Shown here in pieces: positions 8,605 through 17,554 of a stretch of DNA of 64,000 nucleotides. Each line of letters starts with the position of its first letter. Position 1 is the stretch's first letter. Position numbers and translations under genes: made by a program. This stretch comes from Verrucomicrobiota bacterium (GTDB taxonomy: Bacteria > Chlamydiota > Chlamydiia > Chlamydiales > Rhabdochlamydiaceae): the NCBI GenBank assembly GCA_018240065.1, contig JAFEGH010000004.1, positions 1-64,000 of the forward strand, read 5' to 3'. The notes under the pieces are model-generated. The model did no database searches and was not told where the DNA came from. It saw nothing but the letters and a program-made list of their open reading frames with translations.

Positions 8605-9804
8605 TTATTGATTGTCAGTCAGCGCGTCGATACCGGGAAGATGGCCGAATTCAATATATTCCAATGAAGCTCCGCCGCCTGTGGAGACATGGGAAAATTT
8701 TGAGGCAAGGCCGAGCTTGTTGATCGCAGAGACCGAGTCTCCTCCTCCAACCACAGTCGTTGCCCGGAGTGAAGCTAAGGTCTTTGCAATCCCTTCGGTC
8801 CCTTTGGAAAAGCGGGACATTTCAAAGACCCCCGGAGGCCCGTTCCAAAAAACAGTCCCGGCTTCCTGGAGCGCATCCTTCCATTCATCCAGAGTCTGTC
8901 CGCCGATGTCCATTCCCTGCCACCCATCCGGAATTCCTGTGGAGGCCTCGATGGTTTGAACGTTGGCGTCGTTACTGAATGCGTCGGCGATCACTAGGTC
9001 TTTAGGGAGCCAAAAGGAAACTTTCTTACGGGCGCATTCTTCCATGAACTCGAGCGCCACCGGGATTTGATCGTCCTCATGGAGGGAGTTCCCGATCTTG
9101 ATCCCCTTGGCTTTGTAAAAAGTAAATGACATGCCGCCGCCGATAAAGATGCCGTCGGCCTTCGAGATCAAGGATTTCAGCACGCCCATTTTGGTGGATA
9201 TTTTCGAGCCGCCGATGATGGCGTAGAAGGGGCGTTTGGGATTGACGACAATCTCTCCCAGAAACTGGATCTCTTTTTGAAGCAGCAGCCCTGCGGCGGA
9301 TTTTCCAGGAAAATACGCGGCAATCGCTGCTGTCGACGCATGGCTGCGATGGGCCGTTCCAAAGGCATCGTTCACATAGACGTCGCCCAGGGCAGCCAGC
9401 TGCTTTGCAAAAGAAGGGTCGTTCGAAGGATCTTCTTCTGCAGGATGGAATCGCAGATTTTCAAGCAGGAGGATCTGGCCCGGTTTTAAACTGCCGGTTA
9501 TTTGCTCGACAGCGTCGCCAACGCAGTCATTTGCCATCTGCACAGGCCGGCCTAATAATTTACAAAGGGCTTCAGCGCAGGGTTTCAGAGAGAGCTTAGG
9601 ATCTTGGCCTTTCGGACGTCCCAAATGGCTCATCAAAACAACGCTTCCTCCGGCTTTGAGGATATGCTGAATGGAAGGGAGAGATTCTTTTAGACGTGTG
9701 TCGTCGGAGATCGAACCGTCCTTGTTCAAAGGGACGTTAAAGTCGACGCGCATCAGCACTCTTTTTCCTTTCACATCCAAATCTTGCAGACGCAGCTTCG
9801 CCAT
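8605..9804 (-). CDS. pgk: phosphoglycerate kinase
   Basis: A 399-residue enzyme of glycolysis that makes ATP from 1,3-bisphosphoglycerate. The signature is present: RVDFNVPLN at residues 19-27, LMSHLGRPKG, an ENLRFH loop, the GGSKISTKMGVL segment and a C-terminal GGGDS and STGGGASLEYIE. Start chosen at ATG 9804 because GAAGGG lies six bases upstream; a TTG two codons earlier has no such support. It is 68 bp downstream of dnaQ on the same strand and could be read from the DUF2709-tsaE-engB-dnaQ transcript. Complete, ordinary length. Confidence 0.97.
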   Translation of the reverse strand: MAKLRLQDLDVKGKRVLMRVDFNVPLNKDGSISDDTRLKESLPSIQHILKAGGSVVLMSHLGRPKGQDPKLSLKPCAEALCKLLGRPVQMANDCVGDAVEQITGSLKPGQILLLENLRFHPAEEDPSNDPSFAKQLAALGDVYVNDAFGTAHRSHASTAAIAAYFPGKSAAGLLLQKEIQFLGEIVVNPKRPFYAIIGGSKISTKMGVLKSLISKADGIFIGGGMSFTFYKAKGIKIGNSLHEDDQIPVALEFMEECARKKVSFWLPKDLVIADAFSNDANVQTIEASTGIPDGWQGMDIGGQTLDEWKDALQEAGTVFWNGPPGVFEMSRFSKGTEGIAKTLASLRATTVVGGGDSVSAINKLGLASKFSHVSTGGGASLEYIEFGHLPGIDALTDNQ

Positions 9805-9872
9805 TTTCAACCCTTCAAAAAGGAGAATGTCTTATGGAAAAGGATATTTGTCAAGGGGAGGGGGGGTGCTGC

Positions 9873-10622
9873 CTAGAGATTGGAAAAAGGATTGGAGGCC
9901 TGGCCGAAGTTCGCCCCTTTGTTCCTTTTTTTAAGCTCTGTCTTCAAAGAGAACATCAGGTCCTGATCGAAGTTCTGATTGACCGCCCATCTTAAATATT
10001 CGACAGGGATTTCAGCAAAGGAGCGCCCTTTATGCTTGCCAAGCGGCATTGTCTTGAGCTGAATGGGACTCTTCAGGCGGTTGACGATCTGTTCCGTCGT
10101 CTTGTAGCGGCGGGAGAGGTATTTGAACACTTCGATATTCACGACCACATCGTTCATGGCGCGGTGAGCGCCCTCTTCGGCGATATTGAAATGTTGGCGG
10201 AGTTTTTCTAATGAGTTGATCGGGCTTTCACCGTACAGGCGGGCCATGCGCAGAGTGTCGAGATAGGGATGGGAGGCGAGCTTGCAGGGAACGCTGTTCT
10301 GCTTTGCCGCAGAGCAGATAAAGGCGATGTCCGTGGTGATGCCATGTCCGACAATGATGCTGCGCCCAATGAATTGGAATATTTTAGGGAGAATTTCCTG
10401 GATTTTTGGCTTGCCTTTGACCATCGCGTCGGTGATGTGGTGGATGGCGGTCGAGGCTTCCGGAATGGGCATGACCGGATCGATCAAGGTTTCGTAGGTC
10501 TCTAGGACTTCGTCAAAGGTAAAGCGCACAAGGGCGATTTCGATGATGCGGTCCTTGTCGTTTTCCAGCCCTGTCGTTTCACAGTCTAAGCAAACGAAGA
10601 CGTCTTTATTGATTAGCCCCAT
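9873..10622 (-). CDS. dnaQ: DnaQ-like DEDDh 3'-5' exonuclease with DUF3820-type C-terminus
   Basis: A 249-residue protein. The exonuclease domain has all DEDDh residues: D13 and E15 in LDCETTGLE, D98 in GHGITTDIAF, and H153 and D158 in HRAMNDVV. Residues about 190-232 (PLGKHKGRSFAEIPVEYLRW) match the small DUF3820 domain found in other nucleases and replication proteins. The likely role is proofreading or RNA/DNA end trimming; it corresponds to the second dnaQ of C. trachomatis (CT536) rather than necessarily to the replicative epsilon subunit. Its start overlaps the end of engB by 17 bases, indicating coupled translation. Confidence 0.88.
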   Translation of the reverse strand: MGLINKDVFVCLDCETTGLENDKDRIIEIALVRFTFDEVLETYETLIDPVMPIPEASTAIHHITDAMVKGKPKIQEILPKIFQFIGRSIIVGHGITTDIAFICSAAKQNSVPCKLASHPYLDTLRMARLYGESPINSLEKLRQHFNIAEEGAHRAMNDVVVNIEVFKYLSRRYKTTEQIVNRLKSPIQLKTMPLGKHKGRSFAEIPVEYLRWAVNQNFDQDLMFSLKTELKKRNKGANFGQASNPFSNL

Positions 10623-11244
10623 GTTCCTTGATCAGTGAGTTGATTTTTTCGATGAGTTCCATTCTAGCGCGCGGGTCTTTAATTGAGTAATGAAGAAAGT
10701 AGACGGGGGCGGAATGCAGGAAGTTTTTCAGGGAATCTAAAGTGGAGAGAGTCTTCTCCTTTATTTCGCTATCGGTCATTTTGTCCGCTTTCGTAAAGAC
10801 GAGCAGCATGGGTTTGTTGTGGAAGGCGGCCCATTTCATGAGGGCGCAGTCCTCTTCCGTGGGATCGCGGCGCGAGTCGAGCAGGAACAGGATCAGCCGC
10901 AGGGTCGTGCGAGTTTGAAGATAATGATCGATCATTCCGGACCATTGCTCTCTGATGTCTTTGGGCACTTTGGCATAGCCGTAGCCAGGCAAGTCGACCA
11001 GGGCGAGCTGTTCATCGATAGAGAAAAAGTTGATCGATTTGGTCTTTCCCGGAGTGGAAGAGGTCTTTGCCAGATTAGAATTTCTTAAAAGGTGATTGAT
11101 CAGGGAAGATTTGCCCACATTCGAACGTCCGACAAGCGCAATCTCGGGCATGGGGTTTCCGCCGGATGTGGTCATTCTGGGGAAGCTCTTTGCATCAAAA
11201 GCGGATGCGATGAACTGTGCCTGGCTGAACGGAATTTTTTTCAT
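10606..11244 (-). CDS. engB: ribosome biogenesis GTPase EngB (YihA/YsxC)
   Basis: A 212-residue GTPase of the TrmE-Era-EngA-EngB group. G1 is GRSNVGKSS (residues 39-47), G3 is DLPGYG (84-89) and G4 is TKAD (151-154). EngB helps assemble the large ribosomal subunit in the cytoplasm. Its ATG at 11244 overlaps the tsaE stop by four bases and its end overlaps dnaQ by 17, so it is inside a tight operon. Confidence 0.95.
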   Translation of the reverse strand: MKKIPFSQAQFIASAFDAKSFPRMTTSGGNPMPEIALVGRSNVGKSSLINHLLRNSNLAKTSSTPGKTKSINFFSIDEQLALVDLPGYGYAKVPKDIREQWSGMIDHYLQTRTTLRLILFLLDSRRDPTEEDCALMKWAAFHNKPMLLVFTKADKMTDSEIKEKTLSTLDSLKNFLHSAPVYFLHYSIKDPRARMELIEKINSLIKEHGANQ

Positions 11245-11687
11245 TTTTGAACTCTGGCAATATTAATTTGTCGGCTCTCCGCCCCATTATAAGAAAGGGT
11301 GACGGCAATGGCTTCAGCCGGGAGAGAGGTCTCGAGCTTTTCCGCCCATTCGATGCAGCAAACGCCGCCGGCTGCAAAGTACTCGTCGAATCCTGCGGCA
11401 AAAAATTCTTCCGCTCGCGGCAGGCGGTAAAGATCGAAATGATAGACCGCTATAACCCCTTGATAGATATTGAGGAAGTTGAAGGTCGGGCTGCACACAT
11501 TCCTGGTGTCGATTGAGCCGATTCCTTCAACCAGGCCGCGGATAAATGTCGTTTTTCCCGCGCCGAGATCTCCGAAGAAAGCGACAATCGCATTAGGCGG
11601 AAGCTCCCGCCCAAAGGACGCCCCTAAGCGGTGCGTCTCAGCGTCCGATTGAGTTGTGTGAATGTGGTTAAAGAGATCACTCTGCAT
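11241..11687 (-). CDS. tsaE: tRNA threonylcarbamoyladenosine biosynthesis ATPase TsaE (YjeE)
   Basis: A 148-residue P-loop protein, the normal size. Walker A is GDLGAGKTT (residues 39-47); the family motifs SPTFNFLNIY and YHFDLYRL follow. With TsaB, TsaC and TsaD it makes the t6A modification next to the anticodon of ANN-decoding tRNAs. It overlaps the upstream DUF2709 gene by 11 bases and engB by four. C. trachomatis has yjeE between dnaQ and a DUF2709-type gene as well (CT536-CT538). Confidence 0.95.
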   Translation of the reverse strand: MQSDLFNHIHTTQSDAETHRLGASFGRELPPNAIVAFFGDLGAGKTTFIRGLVEGIGSIDTRNVCSPTFNFLNIYQGVIAVYHFDLYRLPRAEEFFAAGFDEYFAAGGVCCIEWAEKLETSLPAEAIAVTLSYNGAESRQINIARVQK

Positions 11688-12423
11688 CTTCCGGTTCTTC
11701 TTTGTCTTCTACCAGCCAAAGATCGATGTAGGATGAAAACTCTTCATATTGAGACAGCGCTTCGACGAAAGAATTGATTTTGCTCTCTTCAAGTTGCGCT
11801 TGAATGAATGCCAGGAAGTTTTCTTCGATTTGGAAGCGGTTCTGGTTGGGGACCTCTTCCAGAGGGATTGGTTTCAATTGATTTCTTGTAAAGTCGTCAA
11901 GAACTGCCTGTTTGCTGTTGAACAGCTTGCCGGTGACAGCGGAGGAGTAGACGATCTTCGTGATGGGCTCTTTGCGCTTGACGATGTAATTCTTGATGAC
12001 GTCCGGATCTTCAGAAACGAAGAAGCGTTTGGCTTTCAGGCCTCCGACTCGCTCTGTGTTCTCAGGGCATTTGGAGACCCAATCGTAGATGGCGTCTTGA
12101 GGATTCGGGTGGGTGTTGTCGCCGAAGACTTTGCCGGTAAAAGGGCAAATATAAATTTTCTTTGTCTGCTCGTTAACGCTTTGCTGGCCGTACTGGATTT
12201 TAATTTCCGTTTCGCGCCAAAGCTTTCCTTGAGCCTCGAGTTTTTTGATCAGGTCGTCCTGGCTCTGGAAAATCATTTTATCGCGGATAAACAGGACGGG
12301 GTCGATGTTAAATTTCTTTTCCAGGAAAAAAAGATAAGTGGTGATGAGGTCCGCTTTTTTGTTCTTTTTTAGAAACCTAAGCAGTTCATCTTTAAGCGTT
12401 TCAGAGATTGCAATCGCTGCCAT
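11677..12423 (-). CDS. chlamydial DUF2709 protein
   Basis: A 248-residue soluble protein without signal peptide or membrane segments. It is rich in charged residues and contains the paired phrases KIYICPFTGKVFGDN and IVYSSAVTGKLFNSK, which look like two versions of a short CPFTGK-type motif. It resembles the Chlamydiae-specific DUF2709 family (CT538 in C. trachomatis). The function is not known. It is the first gene of the minus-strand set with tsaE, engB and dnaQ. ATG at 12423. Confidence 0.85.
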   Translation of the reverse strand: MAAIAISETLKDELLRFLKKNKKADLITTYLFFLEKKFNIDPVLFIRDKMIFQSQDDLIKKLEAQGKLWRETEIKIQYGQQSVNEQTKKIYICPFTGKVFGDNTHPNPQDAIYDWVSKCPENTERVGGLKAKRFFVSEDPDVIKNYIVKRKEPITKIVYSSAVTGKLFNSKQAVLDDFTRNQLKPIPLEEVPNQNRFQIEENFLAFIQAQLEESKINSFVEALSQYEEFSSYIDLWLVEDKEEPEDAE

Positions 12424-12572
12424 TTTTTCCCCTTTTCGTGAAATTGTTGTGCAATGGAATGGCTGTTTTTGTGAAGAGTAGAGAGTATCCTAGATCAATT
12501 TAATGATCAAGGCCATACTCCAGCGCACTTGATTTTCTGTCTTTTAACGTCTATGGATGATGAACATCAGGG

Positions 12573-12601
12573 TTGATTAAGATGTCCAAAATTGATACGA
12601 T
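12573..12601 (+). promoter_or_regulatory. candidate leucine dehydrogenase promoter
   Basis: TTGATT (12573-12578), a 17-bp spacer and TACGAT (12596-12601) give a -35/-10 pair with four of six matches each. The transcript would start near 12608, about 55 bases before the ATG. Confidence 0.35.
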
Positions 12602-12663
12602 GCTTGATTTCGTTTCCAGCAATTTTTTGAAATCGCCCAACCCAAAATAAGGTGAGGAGAAAC

Positions 12664-13770
12664 ATGACACTAGTTTTAGAGCAAGCGCTAGAATTAGAGG
12701 AAATTTTTGTCCCTGGCTATGAGAAAGTCATTAAGGTGACGCATAAAGAAGCAGGTCTCAATGCGATCATCTGCATCCATACGACAGCGATGGGACCAGC
12801 TCTCGGCGGGATTAGAATCTATCCCTATGCAACATTTGACGCGGCTCTGAATGACGTCATGCGTCTTTCCAAGGGAATGACTTACAAGTCCGCCATTTCT
12901 GAATGCGGGTGGGGCGGCGGCAAAAGCGTGATCATAGCCGACCCTAAGAAAAATAAGAGTAAAGAGATGCTTCTGGCGTTCGGGCAGGCCGTCGACAAGC
13001 TTCAGGGAGAGTACATTTGCGCTGAAGATGTCGGTTGCACGCCAACGGACGTCTCCATTATCAGCCAGGCGACCCCTTACGTCGTGGGACTCCCTCACCA
13101 AAAGAGCAGCGGCAACCCTTCCCCCTTTACTGCATGGGGCACTTTCCGCGGCATTCAGTCCGTCCTAAAAAAAGTCTATGACTCCGACTCTTTGGAGAAC
13201 CGCACCGTCGCTATCCAGGGGTTGGGATCTGTAGGCTGTGAACTGGCCAAGCTGCTTTTCTGGGCCGGCGCGCGACTTATCGTCTCCGATATCGATGCGG
13301 AGAAGTGCCGTACTATCGCTGAGCTCACTGGCGCTGAAATCGTCGCTCCAGGCGATATCATGAAAGTGGAATGCGACGTCCTGGCTCCTTGCGCGATGGG
13401 AGGAACGATCAATGAACAGACGATCCCGCACCTGAAGTGCAAAGCGATTGCGGGCTGCGCGAACAACCAGCTGCTGAAAGATTCCGACGCGGACGAGCTC
13501 GTTGCCAAAGGGATTCTCTACGCGCCCGACTTCGTCATCAACGCAGGCGGCTTGATCAACGTGTCGCAGGAGCTGTATGCCGAAGGCTACAATCCAGTCA
13601 TGGCCAGAAACAAGACGCATCGGCTTTACGACCAGTTGATGGTCATTTACGACATCGCCGAGCAAAACCGCTTCTCGACGCACAAGGCGGCGCTTTCGCT
13701 TGCTGATTACCGTTTGAAATACCGCATCGGCAAACGCATTGAACCCCCTTGCTTCCACCACGCTAAGTAA
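12664..13770 (+). CDS. ldh: leucine (Glu/Leu/Phe/Val family) dehydrogenase
   Basis: A 368-residue NAD-dependent dehydrogenase of branched-chain amino acids, interconverting leucine and its 2-oxo acid with release of ammonia. The substrate-domain motif GWGGGKSVI carries the catalytic lysine (K87) and the Rossmann motif QGLGSVG lies near residues 185-191. The start is ATG 12664 because AGGAGA ends four bases upstream; a GTG at 12652 would extend the protein by four residues without support. It corresponds to the chlamydial ldh gene (CT773). argS follows after 12 bp. The BrnQ transporter elsewhere in the window could supply its substrates. Confidence 0.93.
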   Translation: MTLVLEQALELEEIFVPGYEKVIKVTHKEAGLNAIICIHTTAMGPALGGIRIYPYATFDAALNDVMRLSKGMTYKSAISECGWGGGKSVIIADPKKNKSKEMLLAFGQAVDKLQGEYICAEDVGCTPTDVSIISQATPYVVGLPHQKSSGNPSPFTAWGTFRGIQSVLKKVYDSDSLENRTVAIQGLGSVGCELAKLLFWAGARLIVSDIDAEKCRTIAELTGAEIVAPGDIMKVECDVLAPCAMGGTINEQTIPHLKCKAIAGCANNQLLKDSDADELVAKGILYAPDFVINAGGLINVSQELYAEGYNPVMARNKTHRLYDQLMVIYDIAEQNRFSTHKAALSLADYRLKYRIGKRIEPPCFHHAK

Positions 13771-13782
13771 ACTGCCTCGACT

Positions 13783-15549
13783 ATGCGAAACATTATTTCC
13801 GACCTTTTTGAGAAAGCGGACGGCGCAATCCGCTCCGCTTTCGGCTCTGTCGTTGAAGATCCCAAACTTCTTGAATCTGAAGTCACTCCCAGCACCCAGG
13901 CCCAGTTTGGCCATTATCAGTGCAACAGCGCGCTCAAGATCGGAAAAGCGTTGCGCATCTCTCCTCGCGAAGCGGCGGAAAAGATCGTCGCCAACTTCGA
14001 CACAAAGGCTGCAAACGGATCGGAAATGATCTCCAAACTGGAGATCGCGGGTCCCGGTTTTATCAATATCACCCTGGCCCCGGCTTTTTTAGCCTCCCAG
14101 ATCGACATCCTCCTTAGCGATGAGCGCCTCGGCGTTCCCCTCCCCGATAAAATACAGAAAGTGATCGTCGAGTTTTCTTCCCCTAACATAGCCAAGGAAC
14201 TTCATGTCGGCCATTTGCGCTCGACAATCATTGGGGACGCCATCGCCCGCCTGTTTGAGTTCTTAGGGCACGACGTACTGCGCCTGAACCATATCGGAGA
14301 CTGGGGAACCCAGTTCGGCATGCTGATTGCCTACATGCAGGAGAAAGTTCCTGAAGTATTGCAAGGAAAAGTCCAGACTGACCTGATCCAATTGATGGGC
14401 TGGTATAAAGAGTCCAAGAAGCGATTCGACGAAGATCCCGAGTTCAAAAAAAGAGCCCAGCTCCAGGTCGTCAAACTGCAAGGCGGCGATAAGGAAGCGA
14501 AGGTGGCATGGCAGGCCATTTGCGAAATTTCGCGCAAAGCCTTCAATGAGATCTATGAATTGCTCGATGTAAAACTCAACGAGCGCGGAGAATCATTCTA
14601 TAATCCTTATCTTGCAGATGTCGTCGATGAGCTCGATAAAAAAGGGCTGATCACCATTTCCGATGGCGCAAAATGTGTTTTTCTTGAGGGGTTTGTCAGC
14701 CGTGAAGGAACTCCTTTGCCGATGATTATCCAGAAGGCGGACGGGGGATACAACTACGATACGACCGATATGGCAGCCGTGCGGCACCGCACTCAGGTGG
14801 AAAAGGCGGACAGGGTCATCTATCTGACCGATGCCGGGCAGAGCCTGCATTTTGCGATGCTTTTCAAAGCCGCTGAAAAAGCAGGATACATCGACCCTGC
14901 AAAGGTTCGCTTCGATCACGTCCCCTTCGGCGTCGTTCTGGGACCCGACGGCAAAAAATTCAAGACGCGTTCGGGAGAAACGGAGAAGCTGATCGACCTT
15001 CTTCTTGAAGCGGTCTCCCATGCAAAAAAGATCATGCACGAGAGGCTTCCCGAACTCTCAGAAGAAGAATTGAACCGCTCTTCCCAAATCCTGGGAATCG
15101 ATGCCATCAAGTACGCAGACCTCTCCGGCCACCGGATTAAAGACTACGTCTTCAGTTACGAAAGAATGCTCAAGCTCGAAGGAAACACTGCAGCGTTCCT
15201 TTTGTACGCCTATGTGAGGATCCAGGGGATCAAGCGCAAGGTCAGAAAAGAGATCGCCGACGTGATCAAAACAGCGCACGTCTCATTAGAACATCCTGCG
15301 GAGATCGCGCTCGCTCTGCATTTGCGCCAATTTGGAGAGGTGCTCGACGCCATGTCGCGGGACCTGCTTCCGAACCGTCTTTGCGATTATCTCTATGAAC
15401 TCGCAGAAAAATTCCATGCCTTTTTCCGCGACTGCAGAGTGGAAGGCACGCCTGAGGAAAGCAGCCGCCTTCTATTGTGCGAGGCCGCTTCCCGCGTTTT
15501 GGAAAAAGGGCTTAGCCTTCTCGGTCTGAAAACACTCGACCGGATGTAA
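13783..15549 (+). CDS. argS: arginyl-tRNA synthetase
   Basis: A 588-residue class I synthetase, normal length. The HIGH motif is H141-V-G-H144 in HVGHLRSTIIGD. The KMSKS region is degenerate (KFKTRSGE), as is common in ArgRS. The N-terminal tRNA-recognition domain (FGHYQCNSAL) and the C-terminal ending LKTLDRM are present. ATG at 13783 follows the ldh stop by 12 bp with no strong ribosome-binding site, suggesting translation linked to the upstream gene. C. trachomatis has argS next to murA (CT454-CT455); here the two are 2 kb apart. Confidence 0.97.
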   Translation: MRNIISDLFEKADGAIRSAFGSVVEDPKLLESEVTPSTQAQFGHYQCNSALKIGKALRISPREAAEKIVANFDTKAANGSEMISKLEIAGPGFINITLAPAFLASQIDILLSDERLGVPLPDKIQKVIVEFSSPNIAKELHVGHLRSTIIGDAIARLFEFLGHDVLRLNHIGDWGTQFGMLIAYMQEKVPEVLQGKVQTDLIQLMGWYKESKKRFDEDPEFKKRAQLQVVKLQGGDKEAKVAWQAICEISRKAFNEIYELLDVKLNERGESFYNPYLADVVDELDKKGLITISDGAKCVFLEGFVSREGTPLPMIIQKADGGYNYDTTDMAAVRHRTQVEKADRVIYLTDAGQSLHFAMLFKAAEKAGYIDPAKVRFDHVPFGVVLGPDGKKFKTRSGETEKLIDLLLEAVSHAKKIMHERLPELSEEELNRSSQILGIDAIKYADLSGHRIKDYVFSYERMLKLEGNTAAFLLYAYVRIQGIKRKVRKEIADVIKTAHVSLEHPAEIALALHLRQFGEVLDAMSRDLLPNRLCDYLYELAEKFHAFFRDCRVEGTPEESSRLLLCEAASRVLEKGLSLLGLKTLDRM

Positions 15550-15574
15550 TACCAAAGATACATCTTGATCGGAG

Positions 15575-16465
15575 CTACTCGGATTTGTATTCCGAAACGA
15601 CGGCATCGATAGTGCGCCTTGCCACATCGGCAAGTACTGGATTTCTGTTCAGGTAATAGGCAAGGGCGATCAGCCCAAAAGATAGCGCACAGCCGCGGCC
15701 GCGCGCCCAGGTTGCATCATCGACAGAGAGGCCCGCGCGGAATACAGCTCGGGCTTCTGCTGGAAGGAATGTCCACGCGACCATCAGGTCGCTTGCAGGA
15801 TCGCCCACCCCTAATAGACCAAAGTCGATGATCGCGCAAAGCCGTCCTTTCTCAGCCAACATGTTTTCAGAATAGAGATCCCCATGGATCCAGACGGGAG
15901 GGCCGGACCATGCCGGAGTCTCTAGGGCTTCTTCCCAAGCTGCCGCCGCGGTGTTGGCATCGATCACATGATGCAAGGTTTTGATTGCGGCCCTAGCCTC
16001 TTCATCAAACCTTATTTGCGGAGCGCCTCGGAATGAGTTGTGTTCTCCGCTGCGCGGTCCGTCTGCGGTATCGATCCTGTGCAGGGCTGTGATGAACTGA
16101 GCCAACGTTGACGCAGCCAGATGAAGATCGGTGATGCGCTCCCGTGTCGCGGTCTCGCCTTTGATCCATGGCACGATAGACCAATGCCAGGGGTAGCCTT
16201 CGGCAGGAATCCCGGCGCCGAGCGGAACTGGGACGGCAAGCGGCAAGCGTGGAGCTAGAAATGGCAGCCATCGGAGCTCCTTGTCCACTTGTCCTGAAGC
16301 GCTGAGTTGACGCGGCAGCCGCACGGCCATTTCATTGCCGAGCCGATAAATCGCGTTGTCCGTTCCAGCGGAGGAGACCTTCACCAAGGGAAGGTCCGCC
16401 CATTGCGGAAACTGCGTCGCAAGCAAGCGTCGTACTAAAGGGATGTCAATGTTGATATCTGTCAT
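15575..16465 (-). CDS. aminoglycoside phosphotransferase-like kinase
   Basis: A protein of 296 residues with the APH/choline-kinase fold. The catalytic loop is HGDLYSEN (about 194-201) and the metal site is IDFGLLGVGDPASDL (about 213-227). Such kinases phosphorylate aminoglycosides, macrolides or small metabolites; the substrate cannot be told here, so a resistance role is not implied. ATG at 16465 is chosen, with AGG four bases upstream; a GTG one codon earlier is possible. The coding sequence looks richer in G+C and Ala/Arg than its neighbours, and it sits between argS and epmB, so gene transfer is likely. Confidence 0.75.
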   Translation of the reverse strand: MTDINIDIPLVRRLLATQFPQWADLPLVKVSSAGTDNAIYRLGNEMAVRLPRQLSASGQVDKELRWLPFLAPRLPLAVPVPLGAGIPAEGYPWHWSIVPWIKGETATRERITDLHLAASTLAQFITALHRIDTADGPRSGEHNSFRGAPQIRFDEEARAAIKTLHHVIDANTAAAAWEEALETPAWSGPPVWIHGDLYSENMLAEKGRLCAIIDFGLLGVGDPASDLMVAWTFLPAEARAVFRAGLSVDDATWARGRGCALSFGLIALAYYLNRNPVLADVARRTIDAVVSEYKSE

Positions 16466-16517
16466 CACCTGATGAACTGTATCATGCCGGGTGCATCAAT
16501 TCAAGGAATGGAACTGA

Positions 16518-17507
16518 TCAGAGGATTTGAGTTTTTTTTGGCTGGCCTGCGATTTCCCGAACGTATTTCGGGAGAGCATATCCCGGAAGCAGGGTTTCGA
16601 GTGCGGCCATCAGCTGTTTTCCCTCTTCTTCTGAAACTTCGAAGTGAGCAGATCCCTGGACCCGGTCGAGCTGATGCAGGTAATACGGGATGATCCCGTT
16701 GTCGATCAGAAGCAGGAACAGCTTTTTTAATGTTTCAACATCATCGTTGATCCCTTTCAGCAAGACCGTCTGCGTAAGAACTGGGATCCCGAGATGCTGG
16801 ATCTTTTTCAGCCTTTTGAAAATCTCATCGTCGAACTCGCCGGGATGATTGCAATGGATCACAAAGATCACTTGCTTTTTCAAAGAAGAGAGCAATGAGA
16901 CAAAGCTGTCATCGATCCTTTCAGGGATCCCCATTGGAAAACGGGTGTGGAAACGGATCCGTTTAAGGTGAGGGATTTGATCCAGCTCGCCCAAAAGGTG
17001 CTTTAGCTGCGCGTCGCTTAAAGAAAGGGGATCGCCCCCGCTTAAGAGAATTTCAGAAAGAGAAGGTTCGTTTGCGATCTCTTCCAATTCGTCTTTGAAC
17101 AGTTTGTCCGCTGTCTCGTAATCGAAATGCTGTCGGAAGCAATAGCGGCAATGCATAGCGCAGGCGCTCGTGCAGACAAGAAGGGCCCGGCCGTGATATT
17201 TGTGCAAAAGTTTGGGCGTTTTGCGCGACTGCTCGTCCGCGACGGGATCGAGGACGAACAAAGGGGAGGGTTCCAACTCTTTGAGTGTGGGGAGGAACTG
17301 GCGCAGCACAGGATCGTTCCAATCGCCTTTAGCAATCTTCTGAACAAGGCGCAGGGGGACATTGAGAGGAAATTTGGAGCGCGGGTTTAGGACCTGCTCT
17401 GCTTGATCTAAATCAAGCTCTAAAAAATTGAGTAGCTTTTTCCAGTCGGTAAAATTTTCCCTTTGGATCTGCCGCCATAAAGGCACGGTTGTCATTAACT
17501 TGTCCAT
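16518..17507 (-). CDS. epmB: EF-P beta-lysylation protein EpmB (lysine 2,3-aminomutase-like)
   Basis: A 329-residue radical-SAM enzyme. The cluster motif is C116-x3-C120-x2-C123 in CAMHCRYCF, and the downstream phrases SGGDPLSLSD and YLHQLDRVQGSAHFEV are typical of the short EpmB/YjeK branch rather than catabolic KamA. EpmB turns alpha-lysine into beta-lysine for attachment to elongation factor P by EpmA. Neither efp nor epmA is in the window. murA ends 47 bp upstream on the same strand, so the two could be co-transcribed. Confidence 0.87.
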   Translation of the reverse strand: MDKLMTTVPLWRQIQRENFTDWKKLLNFLELDLDQAEQVLNPRSKFPLNVPLRLVQKIAKGDWNDPVLRQFLPTLKELEPSPLFVLDPVADEQSRKTPKLLHKYHGRALLVCTSACAMHCRYCFRQHFDYETADKLFKDELEEIANEPSLSEILLSGGDPLSLSDAQLKHLLGELDQIPHLKRIRFHTRFPMGIPERIDDSFVSLLSSLKKQVIFVIHCNHPGEFDDEIFKRLKKIQHLGIPVLTQTVLLKGINDDVETLKKLFLLLIDNGIIPYYLHQLDRVQGSAHFEVSEEEGKQLMAALETLLPGYALPKYVREIAGQPKKTQIL

Positions 17508-17554
17508 CTACTGCATCGCGTGGCGGACAAGGATAGTCGTTTAGAGAATAGTTC

